DNA from: Rotaria sordida
Lineage: Eukaryota > Rotifera > Eurotatoria > Philodinida > Philodinidae
Length of the DNA: 64,000 nucleotides
Assembly (NCBI GenBank): GCA_905250125.1
Contig: CAJNOL010000939.1
Span: forward strand, 28,278-92,277
Direction of reading: 5' to 3'
The translations under genes and the position numbers were made by a program. Each line of letters starts with the position of its first letter. The stretch's first letter is position 1. Below are positions 36,141-46,861 of the stretch, piece after piece. The notes beneath the pieces were generated by a model, which saw only the letters and a program-made list of their open reading frames with translations, ran no database searches and was not told where the DNA came from.

Positions 36141-36319
36141 AATAACAAATATTACAAAAAAAGTTGTTAGAGAAAAAACTGAATTGTTTTCTTTTTATCT
36201 TTTGTTTTCCAATTTTTTTCTTTGCACAAAGAGTTTGTTTGCTGAAAAGTTAAACATGTTCTTATTGATTTTTATTAATTATTGGATATATTTTTCTGAT
36301 TTTCTGTTGTTATAGATTA

Positions 36320-36700
36320 TTATTAACATCATACCATATGATCAATCACTAAAGCCACCTCGTTATTCATCAACTTGTATGTTAAACAATTTTTTTGTTC
36401 TTTCAATAAAATTATTACATTTTATAGATGAAGATGACACATATCAATATCGACATGTCATTTTGGATAAGAATATGTTAGCATTAATTCCAAAAACTCG
36501 TCTTATGGACGAATATGAATGACGTGCATGAAGAATTCAACAAGGACCTCATTGGGAACATTGTCTCATTCATAAGCCTGATAAAATCTTTTCATGCTAA
36601 TATAATTCTTTTATTATATTTTGTAATAGAACCATTTGTACTTATGTTTCATCGTTTATTAAAATATCGTGTTGAACTAAATCCAGCTATGCAACAATAA
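36320..36700 (+). pseudogene. decayed CKS1/2-like copy, introns retained
   Basis: Three exon-like blocks match the CKS gene that follows: PPRYSST before a GT at about 36377; YEDDTYQYRHVILDKNMLA with IPKTRLMDEYE after an AG at about 36428; and EPFVLMFHRLLKYRVELN from 36630. Exon 2 carries two TGA codons, one at the Trp of the conserved EW. The donor after CCTG reads AT where GT is expected. Introns sit in equivalent places to those of the CKS gene at 37136, so this is a DNA-level duplicate and not a retrocopy. The C-terminal tail differs from the intact gene. Confidence 0.75.
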
Positions 36701-36706
36701 AATATT

Positions 36707-36922
36707 CATTTTTCAACAATACGTATACCAATTAGTGCAATAATGAATATATCAACAAATCATCCACTTGGTGATTTAACAAATACAATTATACATGATG
36801 GAAAATATTAATAATGGATTTCAACTGACTGTTAGTCCTTATAAAACTACAAATGATAATATTAATGAAGATAATAGTGAATTACAAGAATCAGACTTTG
36901 CTAGTCATCATTATGATGTATA
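36707..36922 (+). other. coding-like remnant, unidentified
   Basis: Two consecutive open stretches in different frames, TIRIPISAIMNISTNHP followed by NNGFQLTVSPYKTTNDN, end at a TAG at 36920-36922. The amino-acid composition resembles a real protein tail and the switch of frame near 36810 suggests decay. It may be an extension of the preceding CKS-like copy. No family recognised. Confidence 0.3.
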
Positions 36923-37135
36923 GATAACTGTTGTGCATTGAAATTTTTTTTTCTTTTAATTCGATTCGTTCATTGAATATCATAATCCGATCGAATATAT
37001 TTTTTTCTTCATATATTAAAACAAAAAAACTAAAGAGAATTATTTAATTTATTTTAGAATAAGAAAAAAGATATATTCTCATTTGCCGTCGTTTACACGT
37101 TCTTCTGCTTCTTTTTATTTATTTTACTGTTAACA

Positions 37136-37592
37136 ATGGCTGCTAAAGATGCTGTACAAAAAGAAAAAGAATCTCACAAAGAACAGATTTATTATTCAGA
37201 CACTTACAAAGATGTATGATTTTGTTTTAATTGATTTTTTTTTAAAACTACTTCTTCTATTTAGGAAATGTACGAATATCGTCATGTTATTTTGCCCAAG
37301 GAAATTGCTAAGAAAGTGCCTAAAGGTCGATTATTAACAGAACATGAATGGCGACATCTTGGTGTTCAACAATCCCTTGGTTGGGTTCATTTTATGATTC
37401 ATGAGCCAGGTTAATAACGAAAAAAAATATTGAATAAAATCAAGAAGAAATTTATTTGATATATATTTAGAACCTCATATTTTAATATTTCGCCGTTCAC
37501 TCAAAGTTAGTCAACAAGTTCAACAGCAACGAGCTGCAGCAGCTGCTGCTGCCCATGCTCAACAACAGTTCAATGCTGTACATATGAAATAG
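37136..37592 (+). CDS. CKS1: cyclin-dependent kinase regulatory subunit (CKS1/CKS2)
   Basis: Three exons, 37136-37213, 37265-37409 and 37471-37592, encode 114 residues. The CKS fold is clear: [49 protein letters not shown], and [12 protein letters not shown] with the HxPEPH hinge. CKS proteins bind cyclin-dependent kinases and phosphothreonine sites and are needed for the cell cycle. The usual animal protein is about 79 residues; here there is an N-terminal Lys/Glu-rich extension and a C-terminal Gln/Ala-rich tail with seven alanines. Exon 3 is included in the segment duplicated at 45.4 kb. A decayed relative lies immediately upstream. Confidence 0.95.
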
Positions 37593-38293
37593 GATTTTTT
37601 CTTTTCTTTTTCTTTTCGAAATAGATAATCTCTCGTTCTACCCGTGACATCACATATCACATTGTAGTATTGGGCATGTGTGTACATTTTACTATTGTCT
37701 GTTCTCTTGAAATAATCCAACAATTACCTAAAAACTACACATAATTAACGAGTTCTTTCTATTTTCTATCTATTCATATCTATATTTATGTGCAGATCTA
37801 CGTGTGTATTCCCAATGTGTGTGTGTGTGTATAGAGAACTGATGTGAATTATTTTCCTTTTTTCTTGTTGTGTTTATTGTTCTTAAAAATCTCGTCATAT
37901 ATCTTTTTTTTTGGGCGTCATCATAATGATATTAATGAACAAGTTATTAAAAAAATAAAGTGCGTAATGATGCTTCTATTAATAACGATCGTACGAAAGA
38001 AAAAAAACACAAAATGAAAGAGGCAAACCTATAATACAATTTTTACGTGCATAAATATAGAAATATTATTGTTAAAATTTCCGAAGAATATTTTTGGAGA
38101 AAACGTCGTTTTTTTTATGATTGACAGATCGATAAAAGTCAGACCTCTTATTCAATAAATATGACGTTCGTTCTTCAAGGTTATATCATGTGTTACAAGC
38201 ATGATAAAATACTTATCGGCCGAAGTAAAGCGTGAATGACAATTAACCAAGCCATTTTTGCGAAGGTAAATAAAAACATTGCTTAGGTGAGCC

Positions 38294-38300
38294 TATAAAT
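38294..38300 (+). promoter_or_regulatory. TATA box of cysteine-rich gene A
   Basis: TATAAAT lies 60 bases before the ATG at 38354, in a block (GAGCCTATAAATA) preserved at the same distance in copy B. Conservation between the two copies within otherwise drifting sequence supports function. Confidence 0.6.
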
Positions 38301-38353
38301 ACGATGTGGAAAAATGATACATTATTCTATTCTCACGCAAATACAAAAACATA

Positions 38354-40027
38354 ATGCAAACTATTACATATCTTCCCATTGCTGCTCTTACAATATTACT
38401 AATCGAAGGTGAGTAATTCTTTCCAAACGTTAATTTTAATATCATTTTATGTTAGGTATATTTGGGAACTCCGTTGGAAAGGTTTCGTGTCCACATGACA
38501 AACCACAAGCAAATTGCATTGTGAATCCTTGCTATGTGAGTTCTTCATGTCATAATATATTCTAATATATTTTATTAATGCTAGGTATCAAAATGTCCAG
38601 GAGATAAGAAAGCTAGATGCATTCCTAACTATTGCGGTGGATGCATTGCAGTGTGGTACGCACATAATGGTAAACAGGCAAAATGTCAAAAAAATCCTAC
38701 ATGTCCACCTGGTCAAACCCCAGTTAAATGTCTGAAAGATCCATGTCAAGTAAGTTACACTAAATAACTTATATCTTCTCTTTTTTTTACGAAAGCTTTT
38801 CAATAGGGAGCAAAATGTCCAGCATATCCTAATGCTAAATGTGTCTCAAACTATTGCGGTGGATGCCATGCTATATGGTATAAAACTGATGGTACTCCAG
38901 TAAACTGCAATAAATCACCTTCATGTCCACCTGGTCAGACTGAAGTTAAATGTGTGAAAGATCCATGTCAAGTAAGTTAAAATTACTAACTTGTATGTTT
39001 TCTTTTTATCACAACAGTTTTTCAATAGGGAGCAAAATGTCCAGCATATCCTAACGCTAAATGTGTCTCAAACTATTGCGGTGGATGCCATGCTCTATGG
39101 TATAGATCTGATGGTACTCCAGTAAACTGTAATAAATCAGCCCCATGCCCACCGGGTCAGACTGAAGTTCAATGTTTCGTAGATCCATGTCAAGTAATTT
39201 ATAATAACTAATTTATATGTTCTCTTTTTCTTTACAAAACCTTTTCAATAGGTAGCAAAATGTCCAGCATATCCTACCGCTAAATGTGTCTCAAACTATT
39301 GCGGTGGATGCAATGCTGTATGGTATAAATCTGATGGTACTCTAGTAAACTGTAATAAATCATCTCCATGTCCACCGGGTCAGAATGAAGTTCAATGTCT
39401 GAAAGATCCATGTNNNNNNNNNNAATAGCTAACTTATATGTTTTCTTTTTTTACGAAACCTTATCAATAGGGAGCAACATGTCCAGCATGTCCTAACGCT
39501 AAATGTGTCTCTAACTACTGCGGTGGATGCCATGCTCTATGGTATAAATCTGATGGTACTCTAGTAAACTGCAATAAATCATCTCCATGTCCATCTGGTC
39601 AGGATGAAGTTCAATGTAAGAAAGACCCATGTGAAGTAAGTTACAATGACTAGGTTATATGTTTTCTTCTTTACAAAAGTTTTTCAATAGGGAGCAACAT
39701 GTCCATCATATCCTACCGCAAAATGTGTCTCAAACTATTGCGGTGGATGCCATGCTCTATGGTATAAATCTGATGGTACTCCAGTGAACTGCAATAAATC
39801 ATCTCCATGTCCACCGGGTCAGAATGAAGTTCAGTGTCTGAAAGATCCATGTCAAGTAAGTTACAATAACTAAGTTATATATTTTCTTTTTTACGAAAGC
39901 TTTTCAATAGGGAGCAAAATGTCCAGCACATGCCAACGTTAACTGTGTCCCGAACTATTGTGGAGGTTGCAAGGCTGAATGGTTCACATCCAATGGAAAA
40001 CAAGTACAATGTGTCATTACTAATTAA
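38354..40027 (+). CDS. secreted cysteine-rich repeat protein, copy A (six full 55-residue modules)
   Basis: Nine exons: 38354-38408, 38456-38535, 38585-38749, 38807-38971, 39029-39193, 39252-39416, 39471-39635, 39691-39855 and 39911-40027, about 413 residues. Exons 1-2 encode a signal peptide and a short Cys-rich start. Exons 3-8 are each 165 nt, phase 0-0, and encode one module with the pattern KCPxYPxAKCVSNYCGGC, then WYKxDGTxVNC, CPPGQxEVxC and KDPCQ. Exon 9 is a shorter final module. The introns, 54-58 nt, are nearly alike. Ten Ns (39414-39423) hide the last codon and donor of exon 6. The NYCGGC module recalls uncharacterised extracellular proteins of other animals; its function is unknown. 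Disulfide-rich and probably secreted. Confidence 0.85.
39414..39423. other. assembly gap (10 N)
   Basis: The Ns fall at an exon-intron border inside a near-identical tandem array, a place where assembly collapse or expansion is likely. The true number of repeat exons could differ. Confidence 0.95.
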
Positions 40028-40470
40028 CGATTTTCATCAAAATATATAGATTTTTTTTATTATTTATTTGTAATAAAAAGGCACCATGATAAAAAATAAA
40101 AATAAAAATCTTGTCAGTTTATCAAACCATATAGTTGAAAAAAGATAAAAAAATAATATAGTTCTTCCTAGGCTGGGAAGAAAGTAGTAAAGTGGCATTA
40201 AAATGCTTTCAAACGTACATAATTATAGCGATGCAAAGCTGTCACAAAAAATGCGTAAAAATTGCTTTTCATGTGATGGATTAAAATGATTACGAAAATG
40301 ATCATTTTAATACATCAAATGAAAGGCATTTTCTGTAACTGTTTTACATCATTATAATAATTTTTACTTCAAGACATTTTAATAATATTTCTTTTAATAT
40401 TTGTTTGTTCAGATTTTATTTGTTTCAATAAATTTGCGTTTTAATTCTGCACGAAATGATATATTTGTAT
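40028..40470. other. 3' flank of cysteine-rich gene A, with a small hairpin
   Basis: No gene. An imperfect inverted repeat spans about 40240-40345, with arms around TTTTCATGTGATGGATTAAA and its partner near 40305. Confidence 0.5.
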
Positions 40471-40875
40471 ATATGTATGTATATACATATTTTTCACTAT
40501 TATCATTGCGCATCAAATCAATAATCCAAAATGATGAATTTCATAGGATAACATTATCATTTTTATGATTAAGTTTCTGCATAGGTTTTTCTTTTGATAC
40601 TATTTTTCCTAATTGCAAGAATGTACAAATTCGTTCGAACATCAAACATTCCAATGTTTTCAGAGCTGAGCGAATCCTGAACTGAATATATATTGAACGG
40701 TTTAATTTGGAACGAATTTTTACATTTTTGAAATTAGGAAAAATAGCATCAAAAGAATAACCTATGCAGGAACTTAATCATAAAAATGACAAAGTTATAT
40801 TAGAAAACTGATTGCTTTGGATTATTGAGTTGAAGTGCTTCGAGAATGGTGAATCATATGTATATACATATGAGT
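40471..40875. repeat. foldback element in copy A
   Basis: Arms of about 160 bp are inverted: ATCATTTTTATGATTAAGTT and GCATAGGTTTTTCTTTTGAT on the left pair with GAATAACCTATGCAGGAAC and CTTAATCATAAAAATGAC on the right. The outer ends both contain GTATATACATAT. There is no counterpart in copy B. Confidence 0.7.
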
Positions 40876-41230
40876 CACTCTGGTATCTATTGTACCATTT
40901 GACCGTAAAAAATGGCCTTGTTTATTTCTCAGTTCCTGTTCAGTCAAATTGCTCGAGATTAATACCAAAGTATCTGTTAGTCATGCTCTACTTATGCTGC
41001 TAAAATCAGATTTCTATCTTTTATCGTTTACGAAAAATGCTGAAAATAAAGTACTTTTTTGACCATTTTTGTGCATTTTTATGATGATTCCAGATTGGTT
41101 GCTTTGCTTTCAGTCTTTTTTTAGCTTGAAACAAAAAATGTAAATGATATTTGATTGATTTTCTTATATCAATTTTGAATGCTCTTTCTATTCATAATCT
41201 TATTTTCCCTCCAACTATTGTCATTTCACA

Positions 41231-41877
41231 GAAAGGGGGTAGTCGAAAATGATGGATTTTTCCCCACGGTGAAAATGGTATAAAATGAAAGTACTTGATG
41301 AGTATAGAACTACTCCGATGTTGATTTCTTTCAATCTTATCCCTTTTGTAGATAAAAACTTAACGAATGTTACGTCTATGTCCTATAGGCTCCTGTAGGA
41401 TCCTAGGTTTCAGAAAATTCGTACTTTCGAATTTTGTTCTGAAACTTTGTGCATATAGAGCTATCAGCTAGACTAGCTTCTATAAAAATATTTAGAAGTT
41501 TTTAACAAAGTCTTCGGGATATGAAGCTTTCAACAAATCCATGTTGTATAACTACTCATGGACAAGGACTTATACGTTGAAAGCTTCATATCTCGAAGAG
41601 ACTTGGTTAAAAACTTCTAAATAGTTTTTTAGAAACTAGTCTAGTTGAGATCTCTATATGCACTAAGTTTCAGAACAAAATTCGAAAGTACGAGTTCTCT
41701 GAGACCTGGGATCCTACAGGAGCCCATAGGACATAGATGTAACATTCCTTAAGTTTTTATGCACAAAATGGACAAGATTGAAAGAAATCAACATCGGAGT
41801 AGTTCTATACTCATCAAGTACTTTCATTTTATACCATTTCCACCGTGGGGAAAAATCTATGAATTTCGACCACCCCC
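41231..41877. mobile_element. near-perfect foldback element with 7-bp flanking repeat
   Basis: The 647-bp element is a palindrome with arms of roughly 300 bp and a loop of about 40 bp near 41545. The left end GAAAGGGGGTAGTCG pairs with CGACCACCCCC at the right. TTTCACA occurs just before (41224-41230) and again after (41878-41884), a plausible target-site duplication. No protein is encoded. Internal blocks match the foldback inside the MFSD5 intron element (30640-31020). High arm similarity suggests recent activity or arm homogenisation. Confidence 0.75.
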
Positions 41878-41884
41878 TTTCACA

Positions 41885-44800
41885 TACCTTAAAATTTAAA
41901 TAATTTGCTCTAAGTACACTATGGGGACGTAATATTTTAGATTTGTTAGTTTGCAGTGAGAACTTTAATTTGACCCGAATATGTCTAATCTATTCGATAA
42001 ACAATACAAACCATTTCATCGTAAGCTATCACCGATGAAAGACGTCGAGGTGAAGGAGGAGGTGTCAAACATTTATGGATGTCTATACAGTGATTAAGAA
42101 TATTTTCATTTTTCTCACACGTCTTATGACAAAATTGTCAAGTTTAGCTTGTTTCAAAGAGTGTTTTTCAACAAGCAATGAACTGAATCAATCAGCTGAA
42201 GATGTAGCAGTGTTGAAATATTTCGAGAGCATGTTACACACGCAGTTATGCTTTTTTTGAAGCAGTGATGAGAGATTTTCGAGTGCCATTGATATTGAAT
42301 TTCATTTGTTTTTGTTTTTACCCTTTTGTCCTCATTGAAATAATTACATTGCATGTAAAAAAAGGAAAACTTTTTAATGGGTCATATTTTTTCGTTTGTT
42401 GTTTATAAAATGTGTATTTTGTCTTTTTATCTTCGTTTCTATTTTTTATATATTTATTTAATAAATATTATGTAATATATCTGAATAAGTGGACTCTTTT
42501 TAGAAAGTTATTGTTTTTGAAATACGATTTAAAGCCTTCCACACTTGAGAACACTCGAGATTATGTATTGTGTCTTATCGTTCAGAAGTTACAAGGACTA
42601 TCCTCTATGCAGTCCCAAAAAAAGTCATAGTTTTTGTTAGTCTGGCCAACAATTCTTAGTTTCAATTCATTTTTGTTCAACACATCGTTAGTAAACAAGT
42701 TTACTTCACTCATCTTACACACATACAATGAGAAAAGAAACAGTTAATAGTTTTTGAGAAAAAGAAGATAATCGTTGGTAAGAAGAACATTCTTCGAACA
42801 CTACAATCAACATATCCTAATGTCTTGATATAATGTCTAGTAGTGCTCTTTTTTTTCTAGGGAATAAGATCTGTCTTTGGCAATATTTAACCTTGTTAAT
42901 AGGTGAATAACTGAGAAAAAGAAAATTAACCTCTTTTTTTTGTTAAACTTAGTTAAGTCAGCTGGTTATGTTGAGAGTTGGATAGTATGCATATAATTCA
43001 TTCAGAGTGGAATGTTTCTCTACTATAGTTATCAGTTTCAAAGTAACTTCATAGAATATGATTGTTTGAGAAGAAACAGTTTATAGAAAAATAGTAGTCG
43101 AGTACATATTTAGTGCTTTTTTGTGTGTTTCGAAAAGTATCTTTAGATCTTGTTTTAAAAAAAGAATTATATTCGCAGGCTCAGAATGAATACTTTATAG
43201 AATAAACTTGGACATGTATATCTGAATATATGTTTTCTTCAAATATAAATGTACCGTTTGGTGACAAAAAATATTTCTGAATTTGTAGAAAGAGTGGAAA
43301 GACAAAGAGGTATTTTGATTAATATACAACAGGATTTTATCAAATATGTTTCTATTTTAGAAAGATCGCTTCATATGTAATCAGTGCTAATGTACACTGC
43401 GCCAATTAAATCATATGATGATGGAAACGCTTTTTTCATACAGAGAACGTAAAGAATATTTTCCAGATTACGCTGCAAAATAGTATTGAAATGATTCTAG
43501 AATATGTTTTCAATAAAGAAATGTATTTTTCAATAGACTGTTGTTTCCTGTTGGTTGGTTTTTTAAGATTTTTGTAACTCACAATTCATAACTAACACGT
43601 CGCTAGAATGATGGGAGTCAAATATTGTCTATACTAAACTTTGATATTATTATGGACATAGATTTTGAAAAATCGTCTCTCAGACGAGATTCTTCAAATG
43701 TATCAACGGGTTTTATAATCGATTCTTTCATGTTCATGAAGTTCTTGAGTATCTTTAGCCAGAATATCATGTGATATGGACACATCTTAAAGCAAGACTC
43801 TTGAGGCCATTTGGCAAGCTCATGCGCTTCGACTTCTTCTTGTATCGCTCAAAATTTTTCGTCACACACTTGAATTCTTGTTTAAGTGTTTATGTTTGTT
43901 ATTCAAGTGTGTGTAAGGATGATCACAAACGAAATACTTTATGTAAAATATTGCGAGCTGCATAGATTAACAATAAAAGTTCGTTCCCATTACAAGTTAG
44001 CGATAGCAGTACTCCATTGGATCTGGTCATCTGTCACAACTATAAAAATAATACATGTGATTTGTGACATTACTTTTAATTTTTTTTTATATGTGCATTT
44101 CTTTTTTTTCTTCAGTTTTTCATTCAAAACAATTCTATTCATAATAAAAATTCACAGCGTAAATAAAAAAGTGTGTAAGAGACATTGTTATTTATAGGGC
44201 ATCTAAATGAGTAAATAGATTTAGACATTCTCCATGGCAAGGAGCATTCTTGTATCTTGAATAGAAAAGCTTTGATTATTTTGCTAGAGTCGATTGTTTC
44301 AAGTGTGCTCATTCCTATGATTTTCATGAGTTCAATGTTTGAACTACTTTGAATGTACACATAACTCATACAAGCATTCAAGGAGGTCTCTGCAGAAATG
44401 ATTTCCCACTTAGAATGAACTGTTCGGGCTAAAACTTCCAGGAACGATTGGTCCTAGTGAGAAACGCTTGTGGTAAAAATTTCAGCCTGATATGCCTGAC
44501 TAGACCGAACTTCAAGCTGGTTTTCCTAACTTCCAGGAGCATTGAAATAACTTGGTCGTTGGAAGTGGTACAGGGCTCGGACTGGTTTCAAATTAAAAGT
44601 AGCCTCTGTGCGTAACTTTTCGTCAGACGGAATTTTGAAACTCCTTTCCTTTCATTTTTTATGACCATTTTTATGCACATGGTGTGTAAAATAAGCATAA
44701 AAAATGTCGCTCCACGACAGTAAATCCCATTTTTCTGAGCCCTTCAATCAAGAATCAAAAATTCGTCCCATGAAAAGTTAGCTGTGATGAAGACCTTTGA

Positions 44801-45384
44801 AACAGAAAAAAAAACATCGATTATACCCCGAACCGAGGGGCTTATTTCAATTTTCCTGTCTAGAAACCGTGTTTTGAGAAAAAACGCTGAAGAAGTTTTA
44901 GAAATGAATTTTTTCATTCAAATCCAGAACAAATCATATTACAATGATATATTTTAATATATTCCAGTGGATCGTTTTAAAGTACGTAATAATTAGATGA
45001 AGGTAGGTAAAGCCATCTGACATGCTGGTTAATGTAAAAATGTTCTATTCAATGATAATGCAAGTGGCTGCGCAGTTTTTCTGAAACTGAAAAATTTTAA
45101 AAATCACGAAAATTTCTCCGAAAATATGGTAGTAGACTCAAAGTTTTATGTGATAAGTGTTTGAAAATTTGGTCTTTTTCCAAACAGCTATATATATGCT
45201 GAAAGAGGAGGTTTCGCTGCATCTTCTTGTAATAAAAACTCAACTTCGATATTTCCTTGAAAAATTCGATTTTCTAAGTGGGTCCTTCAAGTGCTCGTCT
45301 ATGGAAAGAAAGTCATGCGATATGAACATATCTTGACGTCTGTACATAACAATCAAATGACAAGAAATGTTTCACTAGGGTTTA
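41885..45384. other. non-coding stretch between the cysteine-rich genes
   Basis: 42030-43612 is the distal part of copy A, related to 47210-48835. It keeps short frames such as SLACFKECF and LNQSAEDVAVLKYFES whose counterpart in copy B is broken, so it may descend from a decayed gene I do not recognise. 43613-45384 is unique in this window and holds no supported feature. Confidence 0.45.
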
Positions 45385-45405
45385 ATTTATTTCGTATATT
45401 TATAG

Positions 45406-45530
45406 AACCTCATATTTTGATATTTCGCCGTTCACTTAAAGTTAGATAACAAGTTCAACAGCAACGAGCTGCAGTAGCTGCTGCTACCCATGCTCAACAA
45501 CAATGGTTCAATACTGTACATATGAAATAG
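45406..45530 (+). pseudogene. orphan CKS exon 3 (duplication fragment)
   Basis: The block [13 protein letters not shown] of CKS exon 3 is preserved, preceded by an AG, but an in-frame TAA (45447-45449) replaces the Gln codon of copy A, and no exons 1-2 lie upstream. It marks the left end of the duplicated segment. Confidence 0.85.
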
Positions 45531-46231
45531 CATTTTCTCTTTTCTTGTTTTTCCTCGAAACAGACAATTTCTCATTCTATGATTGACACAGCATGGCACA
45601 TTATAGCATTGAAAAGGTGTATACACTTTACTTTTGTCTATCTTCTTGAAGTAATCCAACAATTATTTAGAAAATACACACAGAATTAACGAATTTTTTT
45701 CTATTTTCTATCTTTTCATATCTATATCTATGTGCAAATCTACGTGTGCATTCTCAATGGGTGTGTATATCGAGAACTGATGTGATTTATTCTCCTTTTT
45801 TCTTCTTGTTGTGTTTATTGTTCTTAAAAATCTCGTCATGTATCTTTTTTCTTGGGTGTCATCATAATGCTATTAGTCAACAAACTATTAAAAAAACACA
45901 GTACGTAATGATCCTTTTATTAATAACAATAGTACTAAAGAAAAGAAAATACAAAATGAAGGAGACAAATCTATAATACAATTTTTACGTGCATAAATAT
46001 AGAAATATTATTGTCAAAATTTCTGAAGAATATTTTTAGAAAAACGTACTTTTTTATGGTTAACAGAGAGATAAAAGTCAGACCTTCAATTCAATACATA
46101 TGACGTTCGTTCTTCAAGGTTAAATCATGAATCATGGATAAAGCAGACTACGTCTGTATTACGATGCATATGCGTGACAATGATCAAAATCATTTTTGTC
46201 AAGAATAATCATAATCGTACTTATGAGAGCC

Positions 46232-46238
46232 TATAAAT
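46232..46238 (+). promoter_or_regulatory. TATA box of cysteine-rich gene B
   Basis: TATAAAT is 60 bases before the ATG at 46292, exactly the spacing in copy A. The upstream block TATGACGTTCGTTCTTCAAGG is also shared by both copies (near 38160 and 46100). Confidence 0.6.
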
Positions 46239-46291
46239 ATGAAGTGGAAAAACGATAGATTATTCTATTCTCAAGCAAATACAAAAACATA

Positions 46292-46861
46292 ATGCAAACT
46301 ATTACATATCTTGCCACTATTATCCTTTCAACATTAATCATCGGAGGTGAGTAATTTGTTAGAAAAGTTTATTTTAGTATCATTTTATTATAGGTATATT
46401 TGGACTACCAACTGGAATGATTCAATGCCCACCTGATAAACCAATGGTGCATTGCATTGTGGATCCATGCTCTGTAAGTTCTTCATATTGTAATAGGTTT
46501 GAATATATTTAATTAAGTCTAGACATCAACATGTCCAGGAGATAAAAACGCTACATGCATCTCTAACTATTGTGGTGAATGCAATGCTCTATGGTATAAA
46601 GCTGATGGTACTCCAGCAAATTGTACTAAATCATCTTCATGTCCACCTGGTCAGAGCAAAGTTCAATGTTTCGTAGATCCATGTCAAGTAAGTTATAATG
46701 ACTAGCTTATATGTTTTCTTTTTAACACAAAAGTTTTTGAATAGGAAGCAACATGTCCAGCATATCCTGACGCTAAATGTATCTCGAACTATTGTGGAGG
46801 CTGCAAAGCTGAATGGTTCACATCCAGTGGAGAACAAGTACAATGTGGCACCGCTAGTTAA
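46292..46861 (+). CDS. secreted cysteine-rich repeat protein, copy B (one full module)
   Basis: Four exons, 46292-46346, 46394-46473, 46523-46687 and 46745-46861, give 138 residues: a signal peptide (MQTITYLATIILSTLIIGG), a Cys-rich start, one full 55-residue module (CISNYCGECNALWYKADG) and the short terminal module (SNYCGGCKAEWFTSSG). Exon sizes are identical to exons 1, 2, 3 and 9 of copy A, so the two differ by the number of internal 165-nt exons. The frame is intact and the TATA box is preserved, so it is probably expressed. One NYCGGC glycine is Glu here. Confidence 0.85.

Larger units (their letters stand above)
37450..43612. repeat. segmental duplication, copy A
   Basis: This stretch and 45385-48835 run in parallel: CKS exon 3, its 3' flank, a promoter region with TATA box, the cysteine-rich gene, and a distal non-coding block (42030-43610 versus 47210-48835). 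Copy A is longer because it has five more repeat exons and two palindromic elements (40.47-40.88 and 41.23-41.88 kb). The left breakpoint falls in CKS intron 2. Divergence is moderate, judged by eye. Confidence 0.85.

Noticed and set aside
36497-36530. TGA codons in the CKS-like copy as possible selenocysteine
   Set aside because: CKS proteins are not selenoproteins, a TGA replaces a conserved Trp, and a splice donor is also lost, so decay explains it better.
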